A stretch of DNA of 64,000 nucleotides, taken from assembly GCF_001613345.1 (NCBI RefSeq), contig NZ_BDCE01000078.1, positions 1 to 64,000 on the forward strand, written 5' to 3'. The position numbers and the translations under genes were made by a program. This stretch comes from Nocardia uniformis NBRC 13702. GTDB lineage: Bacteria > Actinomycetota > Actinomycetes > Mycobacteriales > Mycobacteriaceae. Of this stretch, positions 39,615-48,953 are shown in pieces (position 1 is the first letter of the stretch; each line of letters begins with the position of its first letter). The notes beneath the pieces are model-generated. The model ran no database searches. It saw nothing but the letters and a program-made list of their open reading frames with translations, and was not told the origin of the DNA.

Positions 39615-42314
39615 GTGCACGAGAGCGGGGAGTCAGTGAGTTCTGAGGTTTCGGTACGCGCTGGGCGGCCGGTGGCGTTTCTGGTGGTGGTGACGGTGTT
39701 GTCGCTGCCGTTCTATGTACTTGGCGCGTTCGCGCCGACAGTGCGGGTCGGTGCGGTAGCGGTGCCCGCGAGCGCGTTGATGTTCGTGGTGCCGGTGGGG
39801 GCGGCCGCGCTGCTGGTATACCGCGCGTGTGGGTGGGCCGCGGTCGCGGCGCTGCTGCGGCGGGCGGTGGATCGTCCGGCGGGGCGGGCGCGCTGGTATG
39901 TGATCGCGGCGCTGCTGCCGGTGGGTATCGGTGTGCTGGCGGTGTCGATCGCGGCGTTGTTCGAGCCGGTCGAGTTCGCGTCGGCGCTGCCGCTGTTGGC
40001 GCTGCCGGTGGTATTGGTGGCGATGCTGATTGCCGGGGCGGCCGAGGAACTGGGATGGACCGCCTACGCCACTGATCCGCTGCACCATCGATTCGGGGCG
40101 GTCGGTGCCGGGTTGATTCTCGGAATCTATTGGGGTGCATGGCATGTGATTCCGCTGCTGCAAGCCGGGCGGGAGTGGGGGTGGATCGCGGGCTGGTTCG
40201 TGGCGACGGTGGCCGCGCGGGTGGTCATCGTCGGATTGCACACTGTCACCGGCGGGGTGAGTGCGGCGATCATTGTGCACGCCATGATGAATGTGGTCGC
40301 CGGTGCTACTCCCGATAATGATCGGCCCGTTGTGCAGACCGTGACCGGGTTGCTGTTCACCGCGGTAGCGGTCGGGGGCGCGGTGTGGGGGCGGCGGATC
40401 CGCACCGCGCCGGACCAACTCCGCGAAACGGGCACGCGGGGTGGGGTCGAGGTTCTACCGTCGGGAAAAGTCCGGCGGAGTGGATCGAGAACTGTGATGG
40501 ATCAACCCAGAACTTCCTGTGCGGCGTTTCAGCGGGTGGCCGGCATCGACCCGGATGCGGTGGCGGTGCGGTCGATCGGTGGGGCGCAGAGTTTGACGTG
40601 GCGGCAGTACGCCGATCAGGTGCGCGCGGTAGCGGGCGGATTGGCGGGGTTGGGGGTGGGGCGCGGGGATACGGTGGCGTTGATGATGGCCAATCGGGTC
40701 GAGTTCTATCCCCTCGAAGTGGGAGCCCAGCACACGGGAGCGACCTCGTTCTCGGTGTACAACACGCTGTCGGCCGAACAGTTGAACTATGTGTTCACCA
40801 ATGCCGGGAATCGGGTGGTGATCTGCGAGGAACAGTATGTGGAGCGGGTGCGTGCGTCGGGGGTGCCGATCGACACCATCGTGTGCGTGGACGGGGCACC
40901 GGAGGGCACCATCGGCGTGCCGGAACTGACGGCGTCGGTGCGTGCGGACTTCGATTTCGACGCCACCTGGCGGGCCGTCGGTCCCGAGGACATCGTGACG
41001 TTGTGCTACACCTCTGGCACCACCGGCAATCCGAAGGGGGTCGAGATCACCCATGCCAGTCTCACTTTCGAATGTGAGGCCTACGAGTCGGTGATGTCGA
41101 TCGAGTTCGGGGACCGCATCACCTCCTATCTGCCGACCGCGCATATGGCCGACCGGGTGACGGCGCTGTACCTGCAGCAGTACTTCGGTACCCAGATCAC
41201 GGTGGTGCCCGATCGCACGTTGCTGCCGGCGGCGTTGGCCGATGTGCATCCCACCATTTGGGGTGCGGTGCCACGGGTGTGGGAGAAACTCAAAGCGGCG
41301 GTGGAGTTCTCGGTCGCCAACGAACCCGATGAGACCCGCAAGGCGGCGCTGACGTGGGCGTTGGGGGTGGCGGCGCGCAAGTCCGACGCGCAGTTGGCCG
41401 GTGTGCCGCTCGATGAGACCCAGGCGGCGGAATGGGTGAAAGCCGATGAGTTGGTGCTGTCGAAGCTGCGGGCGAAACTCGGGTTGGACCAATTGAAGTG
41501 GGCGTTGTCGGGGGCCGCGCCGATCCCGCCGGAGACTCTCGGGTTCTTCTTCGGGCTCGGGATCCCCATCTCCGAGGTGTGGGGTATGTCGGAATTGACC
41601 TGTGTTGCGTCGGTGAGCCCACCGCGGCAGGCGCGCTTGGGGACGGTCGGGAAATTGTTGCCCGGGTTGGAAGGTCGTGTCGCCGACGACGGTGAATTCC
41701 TGGTGCGTGGTCCCCTGGTGATGCGTGAATACCGGCAGGAGCCGGAGAAGACCGCCGATGCGCTCGACGGCGACGGATGGTTGCACACCGGCGATATCAT
41801 CACCGTCGACGACGAGGGTTATCTGCGGGTGGTCGACCGTAAGAAGGAACTCATTATCAATGCCGACGGCAAGAATATGTCGCCGGCCAATATCGAGAAC
41901 ACCATCAAAGCCGCCACCCCGCTCATCGGTGCGTTGGCTGTGATCGGTGACAATCGTGCCTACACCACCGCCCTCATCGTTCTCGATGCCGAATCGGCGG
42001 GACCCTATGCGGCGCAACGTGGTTTGACCGATGCCTCGGCCGCGGCGCTCGCGACCGACAAGACGGTGATCGAGGACATCGCGCGCGGTGTCGCGGCGGG
42101 CAACACGAAACTGTCGCGAGTCGAGCAGGTCAAACGGTTCACCATTGTGCCGTCGTTCTGGGAACCCGGCGGCGACGAGATCACCTTGACCATGAAATTG
42201 CGGCGTAAGCCGATCGCGGAGAAGTACGCCGACGCCATCGAGGCCCTGTACTCCCCCACTCTTCCCGTGAATGTGCACGAGCCTGCCGCCGCGTCGGGGC
42301 CCGGTGTGGGGTAG
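39615..42314 (+). CDS. CPBP-type membrane protease fused to long-chain acyl-CoA synthetase
   Basis: One uninterrupted 899-codon frame with two parts. Residues 15-260 are a CPBP (CAAX/bacteriocin-processing-like) membrane protein with about seven helices and the motifs AGAAEELGWTAYA (Glu-Glu), YWGAWHVIPL and VHAMMN. Residues 295-899 are a complete AMP-forming acyl-CoA ligase: YTSGTTGNPKG, GMSELT, the GDIITVDDEGYLRVVDRKKE hinge and the catalytic Lys of TLTMKLRRKPI. The ligase has its own possible start, ATG at 40497 (MDQPRTSCAAFQ), which matches the natural N-terminus of FadD-like homologues. The link (SGKVRRSGSRTV) looks like former intergenic sequence. Either a stop codon was lost, or both a fusion and a separate ligase are made. 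GTG start at 39615; 39636 also possible. Confidence 0.75.
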   Translation: MHESGESVSSEVSVRAGRPVAFLVVVTVLSLPFYVLGAFAPTVRVGAVAVPASALMFVVPVGAAALLVYRACGWAAVAALLRRAVDRPAGRARWYVIAALLPVGIGVLAVSIAALFEPVEFASALPLLALPVVLVAMLIAGAAEELGWTAYATDPLHHRFGAVGAGLILGIYWGAWHVIPLLQAGREWGWIAGWFVATVAARVVIVGLHTVTGGVSAAIIVHAMMNVVAGATPDNDRPVVQTVTGLLFTAVAVGGAVWGRRIRTAPDQLRETGTRGGVEVLPSGKVRRSGSRTVMDQPRTSCAAFQRVAGIDPDAVAVRSIGGAQSLTWRQYADQVRAVAGGLAGLGVGRGDTVALMMANRVEFYPLEVGAQHTGATSFSVYNTLSAEQLNYVFTNAGNRVVICEEQYVERVRASGVPIDTIVCVDGAPEGTIGVPELTASVRADFDFDATWRAVGPEDIVTLCYTSGTTGNPKGVEITHASLTFECEAYESVMSIEFGDRITSYLPTAHMADRVTALYLQQYFGTQITVVPDRTLLPAALADVHPTIWGAVPRVWEKLKAAVEFSVANEPDETRKAALTWALGVAARKSDAQLAGVPLDETQAAEWVKADELVLSKLRAKLGLDQLKWALSGAAPIPPETLGFFFGLGIPISEVWGMSELTCVASVSPPRQARLGTVGKLLPGLEGRVADDGEFLVRGPLVMREYRQEPEKTADALDGDGWLHTGDIITVDDEGYLRVVDRKKELIINADGKNMSPANIENTIKAATPLIGALAVIGDNRAYTTALIVLDAESAGPYAAQRGLTDASAAALATDKTVIEDIARGVAAGNTKLSRVEQVKRFTIVPSFWEPGGDEITLTMKLRRKPIAEKYADAIEALYSPTLPVNVHEPAAASGPGVG

Positions 42315-42516
42315 GCCGAGGCGGGCTGCGCCGAGTGTGTGGGCCCCGCTCACCGCGAAGGATCAGAGCACCCTCGCCGCCATCAAGAACGTCATGTTCG
42401 CCGACGCGGTCACCGCCCTCACCAACCCCTGAGCGGGCGATGTCGGGAGCGGTGACGCGCCCCTACCGTGACGGTCGCGCCGACACCTGCCGTGTGGAGA
42501 CGTGGTGGTCGCGCCG
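42315..42516. other. short gap with possible C-terminal relic
   Basis: Up to the TGA at 42430-42432 the plus strand encodes LTAKDQSTLAAIKNVMFADA followed by VTALTNP and the stop, which looks like a true protein C-terminus in a frame different from the ligase. No start is present, so it may be the remains of a deleted gene. Confidence 0.3.
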
Positions 42517-43413
42517 TCAGGCGGGGCTGGCGGCGCGTAGATGCGGCAGCAGGTGTTCGGCGACGGCGGCGGGTTGTTCCGCGTGCAGGAAGTGGCCGCA
42601 GTCGGGCAGTTGCGCGTGCGCTGCGCCCGCACGCTCGGACAGCACACGCTGCAAGGTCGCCGACATACAGCCATCACGCAGCCCGGCCACCGCCAGGGTC
42701 GGCAGCGGCGATTGCGGCGCGAGCAGGACGCGCAGGAAATCGCGGGTGGTGCGGCGGTGCACCGTGAACAGCGACCGGTAGTAGCGGGTCGCCGCCCACG
42801 CCATCATCGGATCGGTGAAAACGCGTGCGGTGGGCGCGAATTCGGTGTCGGTGAACTGCCAGCCGGGCGACCACCGCCGCCACAGCCGACGCACGAACGC
42901 GGCATCCTCGCGCACCAGCAGCCGCGGTGAGGCCCCCGACTGCATGACCGGAATGTAGGACGACATCAGTGTTTGGCGTGGTAGCAGCGGCAGCGACCGT
43001 GCCGCGAAGCCGCCACCGAAGGGTGGGATGGCCAGCAGTGTGAGTGAAAGCCACTGTCGCTGCTGCTGTTTCGCCAACACCATCGCGGCGAACGCACCCC
43101 AGTCGTGACCGACCAGGTGGGTGGGTGGGGCCCCGAGCTCGTCATGCCAGGCGGCGATATCGTCGCTGACCGCCAGCAGGTCGTAGCGTGCCGACCGGGC
43201 CGCCGACCCCGGGGTGTAGCCGCGCAACCACGGCGCGAGCACCTGATACCCGGCGTCGAGGAGCAGTGGCACCAGACCGTCCCAGCTGTGCGGGGTGTCG
43301 GGAAACCCGTGCAACAGCAGCACCAGCGGATTCTCCGGCGACCCGAACCGTCGCGCGGACAGTTCCAGCCCGTCGCGCCGCAGTGTGAGGGTTTCCTCCG
43401 GTGGGGATGTCAT
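42517..43413 (-). CDS. alpha/beta hydrolase, epoxide-hydrolase-like
   Basis: A 298-aa cytoplasmic enzyme. Oxyanion-hole motif LLLHGFPDTPHSW, nucleophile elbow VGHDWGAFA with Asp as nucleophile (epoxide hydrolase/haloalkane dehalogenase type rather than Ser), and a C-terminal catalytic His in CGHFLHAEQP. The cap region has the RYYRSLF pattern with Tyr, as expected for epoxide hydrolases. Start ATG at 43413 (MTSPPEETLTLRR) is chosen over the long upstream frame, which overlaps the divergent lipoprotein gene. Substrate unknown. Confidence 0.9.
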   Translation of the reverse strand: MTSPPEETLTLRRDGLELSARRFGSPENPLVLLLHGFPDTPHSWDGLVPLLLDAGYQVLAPWLRGYTPGSAARSARYDLLAVSDDIAAWHDELGAPPTHLVGHDWGAFAAMVLAKQQQRQWLSLTLLAIPPFGGGFAARSLPLLPRQTLMSSYIPVMQSGASPRLLVREDAAFVRRLWRRWSPGWQFTDTEFAPTARVFTDPMMAWAATRYYRSLFTVHRRTTRDFLRVLLAPQSPLPTLAVAGLRDGCMSATLQRVLSERAGAAHAQLPDCGHFLHAEQPAAVAEHLLPHLRAASPA

Positions 43414-43486
43414 GAGCAGGCCTCTCGTAGTGCTATCGGCCGAGACAGCCACGGCCGGAGTATGTTTCGGCTGATACGTTCCAGGC

Positions 43487-43897
43487 ATGCGATGTCGAGT
43501 GCAATACCTGTCCGTGATCGCGACCGCCGCGCTGTCGTGGGCGCTGGCGGGATGTAGTGGTGACGTGGACGGCACACCGTCGGCGGCGACGTCATCAGCG
43601 GCGGTGACGTCATCAGCGGCGGTGACGTCGGTGGCAGATGTCACCTCCCCCGCGGCAACCCCCACGCGGACAACAACTGCGACGTCCTCCGCCGCGCCGG
43701 TGGCCGGGGATCTGACCGCCACGACCTGCGCGCGATTCCTCGATCTCGATGAGGCGACCGGGAAGTCGACGCTGAAAGCCCTCGCTGGACAGCTCGGCTA
43801 CCCGACCAAGGTCAACCCGAACAACTACTTCATCGTCCAAGCCCTGTGCAAGAACGATACGACCACGCTGGTCAAGGACTGGCTCGGCCGCGCCTAG
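43487..43897 (+). CDS. lipoprotein with Ser/Thr/Ala-rich linker and HdeA-like end
   Basis: A 136-aa lipoprotein: signal peptide with lipobox LAGC (Cys23), then about 50 residues rich in Ala, Ser, Thr and Val with two SAAVTS units encoded by an exact DNA repeat, then a folded C-terminal segment TCARFLDLDEATGKSTLKAL ... IVQALCKNDTTTLVKDWL with two Cys that can form a disulphide as in HdeA-like periplasmic proteins. The similarity to HdeA is weak and role is open. Divergent from the epoxide-hydrolase-like gene. Confidence 0.7.
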   Translation: MRCRVQYLSVIATAALSWALAGCSGDVDGTPSAATSSAAVTSSAAVTSVADVTSPAATPTRTTTATSSAAPVAGDLTATTCARFLDLDEATGKSTLKALAGQLGYPTKVNPNNYFIVQALCKNDTTTLVKDWLGRA

Positions 43898-43982
43898 GAA
43901 ATCGCGGTCAGTGCCGTGCCGCCGAGGCACCGCCAGCACCCCCGCGGCACGTCCGTGACCCGCGGCCGCGGGGTGCTGGCGA

Positions 43983-46946
43983 TCAGCGGCCGCGCCACAC
44001 CGGTGGGCGCTTCTCGATGAATGCCCGCATCCCTTCCCCGGCGTCGGAGGAGGACAGGGCAGGTGCGGCGAGTTGGCCTTGGCGGGTGAAGGCTTCGGTG
44101 GTGGACCAGTCCGGGCTCTGGTCGATGATCTGTTTGGACGCCTGAATACTCAAGGGGGCGTTGACCGCGATGCGTTCGGCCAGCGCCAGTGCGGCGTCGA
44201 GGACGTGGCCGGGGGCGGCGACGTGGTTGACCAGGCCGAACTCGGCGGCGCGGGCGGCGGTGACGGGGTCGCCGGTCAATGCCATTTCCATGGCGATGGC
44301 GCGTGGGAGGCGTTGGGGCAGCCGCAGCACACCGCCGCCGACCGCGACCAGGCCGCGTTTGACCTCGGGGATGCCGAAGGTCGAATTCTCGGCGGCGACA
44401 ATGAGATCGGCGCACAAGGCCAGTTCGCAACCGCCCGCCAGCGCGGGACCCTCGACGGCGGCGATCAACGGTTTGGTCGGGGGTTGGGCGACGATGCCGA
44501 GGATGCCGCGTTTCTCGGTGATGGGGACCTCGCCGCGCGCGGCGGCCTTGAGATCCATTCCGGCGCTGAAATAGCCGCCCGCGCCGGTGAGGATGGCGAT
44601 GCGGGCATTGGTGTCGGCCTCGTAGGCGTCGAGGGCGCGTTCGATTCCCAGCGCGGTCGCCAGGTCGATGGCATTGCGGGCGTGCGGGCGGTTGATGGTG
44701 ATGATGGTGATGTGGCCGCGCCGTTCCACCAGTACCGGTGCCGGTGGCGGGGTGGGCAGTGCGACAGGGGTGGTGTCGTCGACGGTGAAGCTGTCGCCGG
44801 AGACGGTGACCGGCAGGCCCAGCAGGTCACGGTCGGTCAACTCGGCGAGCAGGGCGGAGTCGGTGGCGCGCACCAGCACACGCGCGCCCTTGTCGGTGAT
44901 CACACTGACGATCGCCGCCTCGGGCGCACCGCTGCGGTCATAGGGCAGGGTGTAGGCCTCCACCACCGCGGGACCGTCGTAGCCGGTGCGGGCCGGTCGT
45001 GCCGGCGGCAGGTCGATCACCGGTGTCAGATGCCGATAGCCGGTCTTCGGTGGGGTGGTCGAGTACACGCCGAGCGCGTGTTTGGTCAGGTACCAGCCCA
45101 AAGAGGTTGCCAGGCCATAGGTTCCGGGTTCGGCCCGCAATTTCTCCACCAGTGTGGCGACCGCGTGCCCGCCGTAATTGTTGCCGGGTCCGCCACCGAA
45201 GGTGAGGCCGCCGGTCACCGACAGCGGACGCTTCGGGTCATCGATCGGCAGGCCGAGTTCGCGGGCGGCGATCTGCACCGCCACCGGGAAGCACGCGTAC
45301 AGGTCGACGTGGGTGAGCTCGTCCGCGCCGATCCCGGCGTGGTCGAGGGCCGCGGCACCGAGGGCGCGGATCGCCGGGGAGGCGGCCAGTTCGGCGCGTT
45401 CGCTGACGAACCATTCGTCGTGCCCGGACGCGCCCGTGTGCAGGAACACCCACTTCTCTTGGGGGATTCCGGCGGCCTGGGCGGTAGCGGCACTGCACAT
45501 GATGATGCCGCTGGCCATATCGACCTGTAGGTTCGCGCATTCGAGTTTGGTGTACGGCGCGGAGATCATCCGATTGGTGTCGGTGACGGTCGCGATGTCC
45601 TCGGCGCTGAATTCCTGTCGCTGCCAGGCGTTCGGGTTGCGGGCGGCCACCGCCGACAGTCGCGACCACAGGGCCGCGACCGCGTGCGCGTGCTCGGTGA
45701 CGGTGCGGCCCAGAGCGTGTCGGTTCGCCGATTCCAGCAGTGCGTACATATTGATCGGTGCGAGCAGCCCCGCCGTCGTCTCCGGCGTGTTGTTGGCGGC
45801 CCGGTCCACCCCGACCGTGCGGGTGGGCCGCACCCCGTCGCCCTGCACCGGCCAATCCACCTCGACCCCGGCTCGCTGGGCGGCCGCCTGGGTCGCGCCC
45901 GCTTCCGCGCCGGTCACCAACACCACGTCGTATTCGCCGGCGGCGATGGCCGCGGCGGCCTCATTGAGCACCAATTGTCCGCCGTCGCCACCGAAGGGGC
46001 TCGACTGCACCGTATCCACCTCGCCCGCACCGACCGCGGCGGCGACCAGCGCACCCAGATCCCGGTACTGCCACGAGGTGGACGCCACCGCGAACACCGC
46101 GTCCGCCCGCGCCAACAGCGTTTGCCCCGCACCGGTGTCGGCGGCGGCATCGCGCAGCGCCCGCACCGCCAGCTGCGCGGGATCGCGGAACTCCTGATCG
46201 GGGGTGCGTGCCACCACCTGACCCACACCCACCAGCACCGGTGTCGACCCGGCGACCATGACATCGGAGGCTTCATGGCGCACCGCCGCGCGCGGCGCCC
46301 GTGACCGATCCGGGGCCGCCGATGCCACCGCGGCGGGCAGCCCGGCCAACGACTCACTCAACGCCTCACCCAGGCTGCGTGCCACCGAACCGCCGAGGGG
46401 GCCCTCGATCGGTGACCCCGCCAGCCCGGCGTCGACGTACACCGTCGACCCGGACCCGGTGGGTGAGACGGTGATCCAGAACGCCAACCGCAATCCCTGC
46501 GGTCCGGTGCCGTGCATGTCGACACCGTCGGCGCGTACCTCGGTGACCGTCCACCGCAGATCCGCCGGGATACCCATGAACTCGGCCTGCTGGGTGTATT
46601 CGAGGCCCGGTTCGGCGCGGCCGGGGGCCTCGCCGCGCCAGCCCGCGTGGAACGACAACCAGTCCGGCATCCGACCCAGGTCGAGCAGATACGCCACCAC
46701 CGTCTCGGCGGTCGCGTCCACGGTCTGCTGTGCGTGCGCGGTCCGCGCGAACGCCGCCAGACCCTCCGGTGGGGTGTGCTCCCCGAATTCGGGCACCGGT
46801 GCGGTCTGGGTGGACTTTCCGGTGAATCCGGCGATCAGCTCACGCACGATTCGCGGATCCTTGCGCACCGCGCCGAGTAAGTCACCTCCGGCACGAATCT
46901 GCTTGCGCACCATACGGAAACGGTCGAATCCGGGCACAGCCGTCAC
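43983..46946 (-). CDS. SRPBCC-thiolase-like-crotonase trifunctional fusion protein
   Basis: A 987-aa single chain. Residues about 65-215 are an SRPBCC domain (AQQTVDATAETVVAYLLDLG ... YVDAGLAGSPIEGPLGG). About 232-725 is an SCP2/acetyltransferase-like thiolase: PVLVGVGQVVARTPDQEF, FGGDGGQLVLNEAAAAI, VDLYACFPVAV and GGLTFGGGPGNNYGGHA; no Cys is visible at the usual nucleophile position, as in non-canonical actinobacterial thiolases. About 737-987 is a full crotonase: GAGGYFSAGMDLKAA oxyanion loop, GPALAGGCELALCADL and FGIPEVKRGL with both Glu. Substrate handling by one polypeptide in lipid or steroid beta-oxidation is plausible. The three domains are normally separate genes. No frameshift is seen. 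Confidence 0.88.
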   Translation of the reverse strand: MTAVPGFDRFRMVRKQIRAGGDLLGAVRKDPRIVRELIAGFTGKSTQTAPVPEFGEHTPPEGLAAFARTAHAQQTVDATAETVVAYLLDLGRMPDWLSFHAGWRGEAPGRAEPGLEYTQQAEFMGIPADLRWTVTEVRADGVDMHGTGPQGLRLAFWITVSPTGSGSTVYVDAGLAGSPIEGPLGGSVARSLGEALSESLAGLPAAVASAAPDRSRAPRAAVRHEASDVMVAGSTPVLVGVGQVVARTPDQEFRDPAQLAVRALRDAAADTGAGQTLLARADAVFAVASTSWQYRDLGALVAAAVGAGEVDTVQSSPFGGDGGQLVLNEAAAAIAAGEYDVVLVTGAEAGATQAAAQRAGVEVDWPVQGDGVRPTRTVGVDRAANNTPETTAGLLAPINMYALLESANRHALGRTVTEHAHAVAALWSRLSAVAARNPNAWQRQEFSAEDIATVTDTNRMISAPYTKLECANLQVDMASGIIMCSAATAQAAGIPQEKWVFLHTGASGHDEWFVSERAELAASPAIRALGAAALDHAGIGADELTHVDLYACFPVAVQIAARELGLPIDDPKRPLSVTGGLTFGGGPGNNYGGHAVATLVEKLRAEPGTYGLATSLGWYLTKHALGVYSTTPPKTGYRHLTPVIDLPPARPARTGYDGPAVVEAYTLPYDRSGAPEAAIVSVITDKGARVLVRATDSALLAELTDRDLLGLPVTVSGDSFTVDDTTPVALPTPPPAPVLVERRGHITIITINRPHARNAIDLATALGIERALDAYEADTNARIAILTGAGGYFSAGMDLKAAARGEVPITEKRGILGIVAQPPTKPLIAAVEGPALAGGCELALCADLIVAAENSTFGIPEVKRGLVAVGGGVLRLPQRLPRAIAMEMALTGDPVTAARAAEFGLVNHVAAPGHVLDAALALAERIAVNAPLSIQASKQIIDQSPDWSTTEAFTRQGQLAAPALSSSDAGEGMRAFIEKRPPVWRGR

Positions 46947-47649
46947 CGTCTACCTCCTCATCGAGGGTGAGAGAATCAGAGGCTCACCGTATCGCTATCT
47001 ACGGTCCCGTGGGAGGGGGCGTCTGCAACAGGTTCTCCCGCACCTGGTCCGAGAGGTCCGATACCGCCACGCGACGGCAGCATTCGCCGCCCCACCCACG
47101 TGTCCGAATCGACCGACGGTGCCATGAGGTCCAAGACAGCGCCGCCTGGACAGCGTCGCGCGGTCCGAGCGGCAGCGCGAAATCGCGGCCGCGCACCCGA
47201 ATGCCGAGCGCGCCTTGCGATATGTGACCCGCCGGACCGGCCTGCCGAGGCCGCACCTCGCTCCTGAGGCGGGCTGAGCGGTCGAGGTGCCGAGATTCGA
47301 CGAGGGTTGCGCATGCCACAGAGAACGCGGCATCGAAGGCACGTGCCCTAAGGGATGCGGCCTCCGGGGCACAGGAACGCGCGAAACGTGCCAACGAGAG
47401 GTACCGAGGGTGGTGTCGCCGCGGCGGAACGTTTCGCGAATATCGCTGGCCGTGGCGAGACACTCCGCATTGTCGTCGCTGCGGCGCGCTCACTGTCAGG
47501 CACACAGCCCCGTGCACACTCCACCGACGATCGTTGGTGGGGCACCGAGTGGCGCGCAGGGCGCTGCGGGCGACGAACCGGGGCGGTGCGGCGAACCGGT
47601 GGCGGTCGGCTCACGCGCCGCGCCGTCACCGGTTCCCCCGCACGGCCGA
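46947..47649. other. gene-poor region with possible coding relic
   Basis: About 700 bp. On the plus strand, ending with TGA near 47279, the frame SERQREIAAAHPNAERALRY and TGLPRPHLAPEAG looks protein-like but is closed upstream by a stop without a start codon. Other open frames are Arg/Pro-rich shadows. No RNA gene or strong terminator was seen. Confidence 0.35.
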
Positions 47650-48135
47650 TCAGTGCTGGTGGTCGCCATCCTCATGCGGGTGGCCGTGGACGAGCTCTTC
47701 GGCGCTGGCGTCACGGATATCGACAACCTTGATCGCGAAGGTCAACCGCTGCCCGGCGAGTTCGTGATTGGCGTCGATGGTCACCTCGTCGCCGTCGACA
47801 CCGGCGACGGTAATGATCTGCACGTCGCCGTCGGGAGCCTCGGCCTGTAACTGCATGCCCACCGTGAGGTCGTCGACGCCTTGAATGACCTCGCGGCTCA
47901 CCGTGGTGAGCAGTTCGGGCAGGTATTCGCCGTACCCGTCCTCCGGCTCGACGACCACGCTGAGCTGGTCTCCGGCGGCCTTGCCCTCGAGGGCGTTCTC
48001 CAGGCCGGGAATGATGTTGCCCGCGCCGTGCAGGTAGACGAGCGGGTCGCCGGGGGCGGACTCGTCGAGCACCTCACCGGCGTCGTTGGTCAGGGTGTAG
48101 TCGATGGAGACGACCTCGTTGGCGGCGATCAGCAT
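47650..48135 (-). CDS. slyD: SlyD-type FKBP peptidyl-prolyl isomerase
   Basis: A 161-aa FKBP of the SlyD class. FKBP halves (VVSIDYTLTNDAGEVLDES ... PLVYLHGAGNIIPGLENAL) flank an inserted IF chaperone domain (VEPEDGYGEYLPELLTTVSR ... DANHELAGQRLTF). The C-terminus ends in a short His-rich tail (HGHPHEDGDHQH) that can bind nickel or other metals. It acts in the cytoplasm as folding helper and possibly metallochaperone. It stands alone, next to the adenylate-kinase-like gene. Confidence 0.93.
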   Translation of the reverse strand: MLIAANEVVSIDYTLTNDAGEVLDESAPGDPLVYLHGAGNIIPGLENALEGKAAGDQLSVVVEPEDGYGEYLPELLTTVSREVIQGVDDLTVGMQLQAEAPDGDVQIITVAGVDGDEVTIDANHELAGQRLTFAIKVVDIRDASAEELVHGHPHEDGDHQH

Positions 48136-48229
48136 AGGCGCAACCCTTTCTCACAGGAATTCGGAAGATCTCGCGGCCGCCGTCACGGTAGGCGACACCC
48201 AGGACCCTAGTTCGATCGGCGCGCCCACG

Positions 48230-48790
48230 TTAGCGGAGGGCCGCCACGATCCGGGTGAACACCGCATCGACCGATCCCGTGCCGGAAACCAGACGCAGGC
48301 GTACCCGGCCCTGCGCGGCCCGGTCACGGTAGTGATCGAGCACCGGTGCGTGGAGCGATTCCAGCCGCTCGATACGCAGACGAAGGGTGTGGGGGTCTCC
48401 GGGATAGCCGGAGGTGACCAGCCGTTCGACGATCACGTCCACGGGTAGAGCCAACCCGACGATGGCGTCGAGTCGGGTATCGGACTCCGCCAGTCGCTGA
48501 TCGAGCAGTACCGCCTGCTCGACGGTCGACGGCAGACCACCGAGGAGAAAACCCGCCGTCGTATCCGCCCGGGCGAGGCGGGCGGCGAGAATATCGGCCA
48601 ACAGTGTGTCGTCGAGGGGTTCGCCCCGGTCGGCGGCCGCGGTGAACCGGCGGCCATGGGCGGTATCGGCGTCGACCTCCGCGCGGACCGCGTCACCGAT
48701 GGTGATCACCGGCAGGCCCAGCTGCCGCGACAGCAGCCGCTGCTGGGTGGCGATCCCGCTCTGCGGGTGCCCGGACACGATTGCGCGCAT
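48230..48790 (-). CDS. degenerate adenylate-kinase homologue
   Basis: A 186-aa P-loop-fold protein. It follows the adenylate kinase plan: SGHPQSGIATQQ at the P-loop, PVITIGDAVRAEV at the AMP-binding helix, FTAAADRGEPLDDTLLADIL, AGFLLGGLPSTVEQAVLLDQ and VIVERLV at the lid. The P-loop lacks the essential Lys (GxxxSGIAT in place of GxxGxGKGT), and the Asp of GFLLDGFPRT is Gly and its Arg is Ser. It is therefore unlikely to be an active kinase; a regulatory nucleotide-binding role is possible. Start ATG at 48790 puts the P-loop at the N-terminus as in the family; 48832 is an alternative. Confidence 0.7.
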   Translation of the reverse strand: MRAIVSGHPQSGIATQQRLLSRQLGLPVITIGDAVRAEVDADTAHGRRFTAAADRGEPLDDTLLADILAARLARADTTAGFLLGGLPSTVEQAVLLDQRLAESDTRLDAIVGLALPVDVIVERLVTSGYPGDPHTLRLRIERLESLHAPVLDHYRDRAAQGRVRLRLVSGTGSVDAVFTRIVAALR

Positions 48791-48953
48791 AGTCGGCTCC
48801 AGCGATCGGTCCGGTGCGTCACGCACCGGCATGAGGAAAGCGTGGCACGGTGACCGCGCTCGCGTCGCGCCTCGGCGAAACTCGGTACCCCCGGGCACGG
48901 CACGATCGGTACCCCCGGACGCGGCGCGCAGGCGGTTCTCGGCGACTCGCCCC

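Noticed and set aside
39103..40140. 345-codon minus-strand open frame
   Set aside because: Its upstream two thirds are Arg/Pro/Thr-rich and antisense to the CPBP part; only the last 59 residues look protein-like, so the whole frame is not called.
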